Assembly: GCA_016928125.1 (NCBI GenBank)
Contig: JAFGLK010000207.1
Span: 1 to 5,616, forward strand
Direction of reading: 5' to 3'
DNA: 5,616 nt
From: Anaerolineae bacterium
GTDB lineage: Bacteria > Chloroflexota > Anaerolineae > UBA1429
Below are positions 1-3,800 of the stretch, in pieces. The first letter of the stretch is position 1; every line of letters begins with the position of its first letter. The notes beneath the pieces are model-generated. The model had not been told where the DNA came from. It saw nothing but the letters and a program-made list of their open reading frames with translations, and made no database searches. The position numbers and the translations under genes were made by a program.

Positions 1-64
1 CCGGATCCAGCTTCGCCTCTCGAATCAGCAGTTCCCTGAGCGTTGCATCCAGATCTGCGATCAT
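1..64 (-). CDS. DUF4255 (Pvc16/Afp16-like) eCIS protein, N-terminal fragment
   Basis: Only the first 21 codons lie in the window; the gene runs off the left edge. The translation starts MIADLDATLRELLIRE and continues AKLDP. This closely resembles the N terminus of DUF4255 proteins as I recall it (M-I-x-D-L-D-x-T-L-x-x-L-L-I, then a short acidic or proline segment). DUF4255 covers the N-terminal part of Pvc16/Afp16-type proteins of phage-tail-like injection particles, where they are linked to the terminal or cap end of the sheath-tube assembly. The ATG at 64 is preceded by GGAAGGA at 69-75. An upstream ATG at 69 reads ATG-CGA-TGA and stops at once, so 64 is the start. The gene has the same orientation as the two genes upstream but is separated from them by a 173-bp spacer. 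Recognition rests on a short stretch; the family is likely but unconfirmed without the rest of the gene. Confidence 0.75.
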   Translation of the reverse strand, partial: MIADLDATLRELLIREAKLDP

Positions 65-68
65 CGCA

Positions 69-75
69 TCCTTCC
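69..75 (-). promoter_or_regulatory. Ribosome binding site of the DUF4255-like gene
   Basis: Read on the minus strand this is GGAAGGA, a near-consensus Shine-Dalgarno sequence 4 nt before the ATG at 64. It decides the start of the truncated gene, because the overlapping upstream ATG (69) falls inside it and leads to a stop after two codons. Confidence 0.7.
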
Positions 76-78
76 GAT

Positions 79-96
79 CACACGCTGTACACACGC
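79..96. repeat. CACACGC direct repeat, 11-bp spacing
   Basis: CACACGC occurs at 79-85 and 90-96, separated by TGTA, so the copies are 11 bp apart, about one helical turn. It sits directly upstream of the Shine-Dalgarno sequence of the DUF4255-like gene. That spacing is compatible with a regulator site but can also arise by chance. Confidence 0.4.
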
Positions 97-133
97 CAGA
101 GGATAGTCCATCCTGATTACCAGCTCCAGTGCT

Positions 134-149
134 CTGCCAGATTTGGCAG
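134..149. repeat. Hairpin, 6-bp stem with 4-nt loop
   Basis: CTGCCA (134-139) pairs with TGGCAG (144-149) around a GATT loop. A 7-nt direct repeat, CAGTGCT, flanks it (127-133 and 147-153). There is no T-run after it on either strand, so it does not look like an intrinsic terminator. It could be an operator half-site pair or an RNA structure in the leader of the DUF4255-like gene. Confidence 0.5.
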
Positions 150-159
150 TGCTTCGGTT

Positions 160-173
160 CCTATAGCTATAGG
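160..173. repeat. Perfect 14-bp palindrome
   Basis: CCTATAGCTATAGG is identical to its own reverse complement, with no central spacer; symmetry ends at the flanking bases (T159, C174). Its AT-rich centre TATAGCTATA stands out in GC-rich surroundings. It lies about 95 bp upstream of the ATG of the DUF4255-like gene, a plausible place for a dimeric regulator or a -10-like element. Confidence 0.6.
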
Positions 174-207
174 CAAGATCAGTTCCATGACTGCGCATCC
201 ACTCGCC

Positions 208-222
208 CCGACCTGAAGTCGG
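208..222. repeat. Short hairpin after the 204-codon gene
   Basis: CCGAC (208-212) pairs with GTCGG (218-222) around a 5-nt loop, starting 15 nt past the upstream gene's stop codon. The GC-rich stem could slow transcription or protect the 3' end of the upstream message, but the minus-strand sequence after it has no T-run. It is at best a weak or factor-assisted terminator. Confidence 0.4.
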
Positions 223-237
223 ACCCCTACACAAGAC

Positions 238-852
238 TCAGAGCTCTTGTTCACTCTGCCCAGGCCAAGCCTCCCTTGACCTGCATCGAGCAAGCGCATA
301 GGTCAAGAGTCGCGTTAGTCGCTCGTCGTCAGAGCTTTCCTTGCAGGCCTCAAGGAAGGGTATGAGCTGAGACCAACCTGCCAGACTGGCGGCCTTGGCG
401 CCGGCCCGGCGCATCGCAGGATCGAGACTCTGCAGACCCTCGCGTATCAGCTCTGCCGCGTCCGCATCGAAATCGTTGCTCCCCAGCCCCAAGCGGATCA
501 GCGATGCGGGGTCAGCAGTGTTGTTTCTTACCTGCGCTTTGAGCTCGGCTGCGGAAAGGAAGTCCAGCGTTTGCGCTAGATCGGCCTCCACTGCATCCGC
601 CACCTCCTCAGACTGCATTTCGATGGTCATGTAGCGAGTATCAAGCGTGAGGTCGTCGGTGACTTCGATTTCGTTCCCTGGACGGCTGCACAGCCAGACA
701 TGCACGAGCACACCAGGCCCCGACTCCTCCGAGTACGCATAGTGAAAGTAGAGCTCATGGCGGTGAAGCAGATCGCCCAGAGCGGCGTTGATGGTCTCCA
801 GAAAGGCTTCATCGCCAGGGCCCCGACGGAGCACGTAAGTTCGGTAGGTCAT
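238..852 (-). CDS. Hypothetical protein with HEAT-like helical C-terminal half
   Basis: This 204-residue soluble protein has no signal peptide or membrane segment. I do not recognise residues 1-100, a mixed alpha/beta-looking part: an opening strand-like RTYVLRR, a helix rich in Leu/Ala, then strand-like YFHYAY and VLVHVWLC. Residues about 112-190 look like HEAT-type helical repeats, with paired helices DAAELIREGLQS, then the typical DPAMRRAGAKAASLAG turn and helix, then LIPFLEAC and a last helix ending at Cys190. The ATG at 852 is preceded by AAGGA (862-866) at 9-nt spacing, and the gene begins 27 nt after the giant gene's stop, so the two probably share a transcript. HEAT-type repeats are protein-binding scaffolds. 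By position this could be a chaperone, loading adaptor or immunity partner for the giant protein; that is inference. The coding call is strong, the function unknown. Confidence 0.85.
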   Translation of the reverse strand: MTYRTYVLRRGPGDEAFLETINAALGDLLHRHELYFHYAYSEESGPGVLVHVWLCSRPGNEIEVTDDLTLDTRYMTIEMQSEEVADAVEADLAQTLDFLSAAELKAQVRNNTADPASLIRLGLGSNDFDADAAELIREGLQSLDPAMRRAGAKAASLAGWSQLIPFLEACKESSDDERLTRLLTYALARCRSREAWPGQSEQEL

Positions 853-861
853 TGCAGGCTA

Positions 862-866
862 TCCTT
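862..866 (-). promoter_or_regulatory. Ribosome binding site of the 204-codon gene
   Basis: AAGGA on the minus strand lies 9 nt before the ATG at 852, inside the 27-nt gap after the giant gene's stop codon. It supports this start and independent translation initiation within a shared transcript. Confidence 0.65.
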
Positions 867-879
867 GACCACACTTCGG

Positions 880-3800
880 TCAGTCGAAGAACTGCAGCGT
901 CGCCACCAGCTGATTGACCAAGCGACGCACGTGGGCTGGTTCGGGACCTTGCCGAGGGTCCATAACCCTCGGGCTGAAGTGAACCGCCAGAAATCGTTCC
1001 ACCGCCAGCGCTAGCTTTCGTAGGGCTGCCCCTCCTGGTTTCTGGTAAATGTCCTGTCTCGTAACGGCTTCTCGAAGCTGCTGAAACAGATTGCCGATCC
1101 TTCGCTGACGTTCGCCACGCGCCTCAGGCGTGTTCTCGGTTGCCCCCTCGAATGCCATGGGAGCCATCTCGCCAGCCAGGACCTCACTCGGGCGAGCCAG
1201 GCCGGTCACAGCCATTTGCTCACCGATCTGCATGGCCGCAAAGGCACCTCGGCTCGGCTCCACCGATCTTAGCAGGCGCTGCCGCGAGGGTGACAATCGT
1301 CGCAGAGCCTCTCCGCCGCTCAAACCTTGTTCAAGACCGCGAACATAGTCCCTGATAGTCGCCGCAGTTTCGGAGGAGTAGCGCCCAGCTCCGGCCACGT
1401 ATGTGCGCGCAGTGGATCCTCTTCCCTGCTGGCCCACGTTGAGGTACATCGTGCCGCGAGGCACGGATCCACCCCGGACGATCGTGCTGCGGAAGCGGCC
1501 TCGCTGGGCAGGACTGAGGGCGAGGGTACCCAGATCTAACTGCTGCAACAGCTGCATCTCTTCACGCCGCCGCAAGGGCGGAAGCGTGACCTCAGATTGG
1601 GTGCGCAGGCGCTCTTGGGCTGTCTGCATCCGCCATTCCGCCGAGCTTGAGCGCTGTTGGGCTAGTGCCGTCAGGAATTGCCGCTCGGCACGCCGGAGCA
1701 CTGGTTCCAGTGCTTGCCCAATCTGCTGAGGAGTCAACTTGCTAGAGATCATGACGGGCTGTCTGGGGTTGACGCGAGCCTCAATCGTGCCGTTCGGAAG
1801 AAGCTGAAGCGCATTGAGACGATAGCGTACACGCCAGTAGGCCAGCTTCAGCCGCAGGCGGCGCTCGCTGATCCCGTCTCGTAGTGAGCGCTCCAGCGGA
1901 GGCCTGATACGCTCAACAGCCCTCTCCAGCCTCTCGCGCTGCCTGCGTTCCCTCTCAGCGCGCCGCTGGGCCGCGCGCGCCCGCCGTCTCTCCCGCCATC
2001 GTCGGAACCGTTCCTGAAGCCGTCGCATACCTCGGCCGATCGTTCGGCCCACCCGCCCGATGCCCCGGCCGATGGCCCCGCCCACGCGCCTGATGCCGCG
2101 CCCAACGGTCCTGGCCCCACGCCGCAGGGCGCCACCCGCCGCCCGCGCACCGCGCCTGACGGCCCCTATGACCCGCTGCCCAACGGCCCGCAGACGCTGG
2201 CCGATCCGTTGGGCGATGGCCCGGACGCGCCCGGCCACGGCTCCGGCCGGCCGACGCAGCCGCGCCAGCAGCCAGTTGGCCACAAAGTCGATGACGGCCA
2301 CGGCCGCTGCGGCCAAAGCCGTGGCGAACTGCGGCCCGGCATTCCCCGCCTTCACGGCTTTTAGGAAGTTGAAAAAGTGCTGGAAGGCCTGGATGATGCG
2401 GCTGACGGTGCCCCAGGCAGCCCGCAGGCCCTCGATGATGGCCATGACCGCCCCGGCCGCCGGCACGATCATGGAGACCAGCCGCTCGATCAGGATCTGC
2501 ACCAGCACGCCGGGGATGGCCTGTCTGATCCCCTCCCACGCCATGCGGGCGACCTCGGCCAATTGGATGCCGCCCCGGGTCAGCAGTTGCCAGACGACCC
2601 GCCCCAGGCCCAGCACCTCCTCCACCTTCTGGTTGAACCAGTTCTGGACCGCCGTCCGAAAGGCGCGCCACAGGTGGTTGCGAATGCCGTCCACCACCGA
2701 GGCGGCCAGGTTGCGGATCCACTGGCCCGGATTGGCGGCCACATCCTTGATGAGGGCCGCAAAGGCAGCCAGAGCCTGCACCACGCCCCTGGCAAACTGG
2801 ATCGCGCCTTGTACCACACGGTTGACCGCATCCACGGCGGCCATGAGACCGCGCTGCAAGAGTCCGAGGGCCGCATCCAGCCCTCTGCCCAGCAGATCGA
2901 GCGCCCGCTGCACACCGGCCTTCAAGCGGTTGGCGATGGCATTGACGGCCGCCTCAGCTCGGGCCACGCGCTCCTGGATGGCCCGACGGAAGCGGTCGCG
3001 CAGCGCCGGGAAGCCGGCCAGTAGTCGATCGCCGATGGCGATCAGCGCTGCACCCACTCGTCGAATGATGCCCACGATGGCCTGGCGTGCGCGCTCGATC
3101 ACCGCCGTGGCCAGTTGCTTCGCCCGTTCGATCGCCGCCCGCACCAGGGCCCGTGCGCGCTCAAAAGCCGCCTGGATGCCCCGCTTGATGCCGTCGAAAA
3201 AGGCCCGCGCGCGGGAGGCCAGCCAGCCGAATACGCCGCCCGACTCTCTCTCGCCGCGCTGGCGCTCTTGGGCCGCCTCCTGCTCACCCCGGCGACGCGC
3301 ATCAGCGGCCTCGCGCTCGCCTTCTTCAACGTGCTGAGCCGCCTCTCGGTCGGCCTGGGCGCGCTCACGGCCGACCTCTTGCTCGCCCTGCCGCGTCGCC
3401 CGATCGGCCTCGGTGCGAGAACGGGTCACCAGCTCACGCTGGCCCTGGTTCCACTCGCCTCGCAAACGCTGAACATCGCCGCGGGCACGGGCGCGCTCCT
3501 GCGCCTGTTCGTTGGCATGCTGCTCCTCGATCTGGGCGATCTCGTGACGCGATCGGGCGCGCTCCTGAGCGACGCGCGCCGTATGCTGCTGGCGCTGAGC
3601 AGCCATCTGGGCCTGCCCTTGCGCCACCGCCGCGCGGATCTCGGCCCCCCGTTCTTCCTGAGCGATGATAGATGCCGCCTCATCATTGCCCCCGGCCGTT
3701 ACGGCCACGCCTGCCGGACCGCCACCGACCCCAGCCACCTCACCGCCGCCCTCGCCCCCACCTCCTGAAATCTCCGCACGCAACGTCTCCTGAGGCACGT

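Larger units (their letters stand above)
65..237. other. 173-bp spacer with several symmetric elements
   Basis: This is the only substantial non-coding stretch in the window, lying between the stop of the 204-codon gene and the start of the DUF4255-like gene. It contains a perfect 14-bp palindrome (160-173), a 6-bp-stem hairpin (134-149), a 5-bp-stem hairpin just past the upstream stop (208-222) and a 7-bp direct repeat (79-96). None of the stems is followed by a T-run on either strand, so no intrinsic terminator is evident. I could not find a convincing -35/-10 pair. A 23-codon minus-strand reading frame (117-188) exists but has no good ribosome site and is not called. Confidence 0.6.

Noticed and set aside
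117..188. Possible 23-residue minus-strand peptide (MELILPIAIG...) in the spacer
   Set aside because: There is no convincing Shine-Dalgarno sequence before its ATG, and it runs across the palindrome and the 134-149 hairpin. It is a chance frame until shown otherwise.
865..882. TGACC/GGTCA stem between the giant gene and the 204-codon gene as a terminator
   Set aside because: The stem is only 5 bp, overlaps the stop codon and the ribosome site region, and has no T-run. The genes are more likely co-transcribed.
1173..1500. ADP-ribosyltransferase reading of the C-terminal domain from the GRGSTARTYV stretch
   Set aside because: One Arg/Gly/Ser/Thr stretch is not enough. I could not place the expected ordered set of motifs (Arg or His, then STS, then a catalytic Glu with correct spacing), so no activity is assigned.
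1955..2722. 255-codon minus-strand frame inside the giant gene
   Set aside because: It is an out-of-phase shadow. The protein is Gly/Arg/Ala/His-rich with no recognisable motif, while the main frame carries the conserved core across the same bases.
2060..3337. 425-codon open frame on the plus strand opposite the giant gene
   Set aside because: It is antisense to strongly supported coding sequence. Its translation is an Arg/Ala/Ser/Pro mixture typical of complementary frames in GC-rich DNA, with no domain-like pattern.
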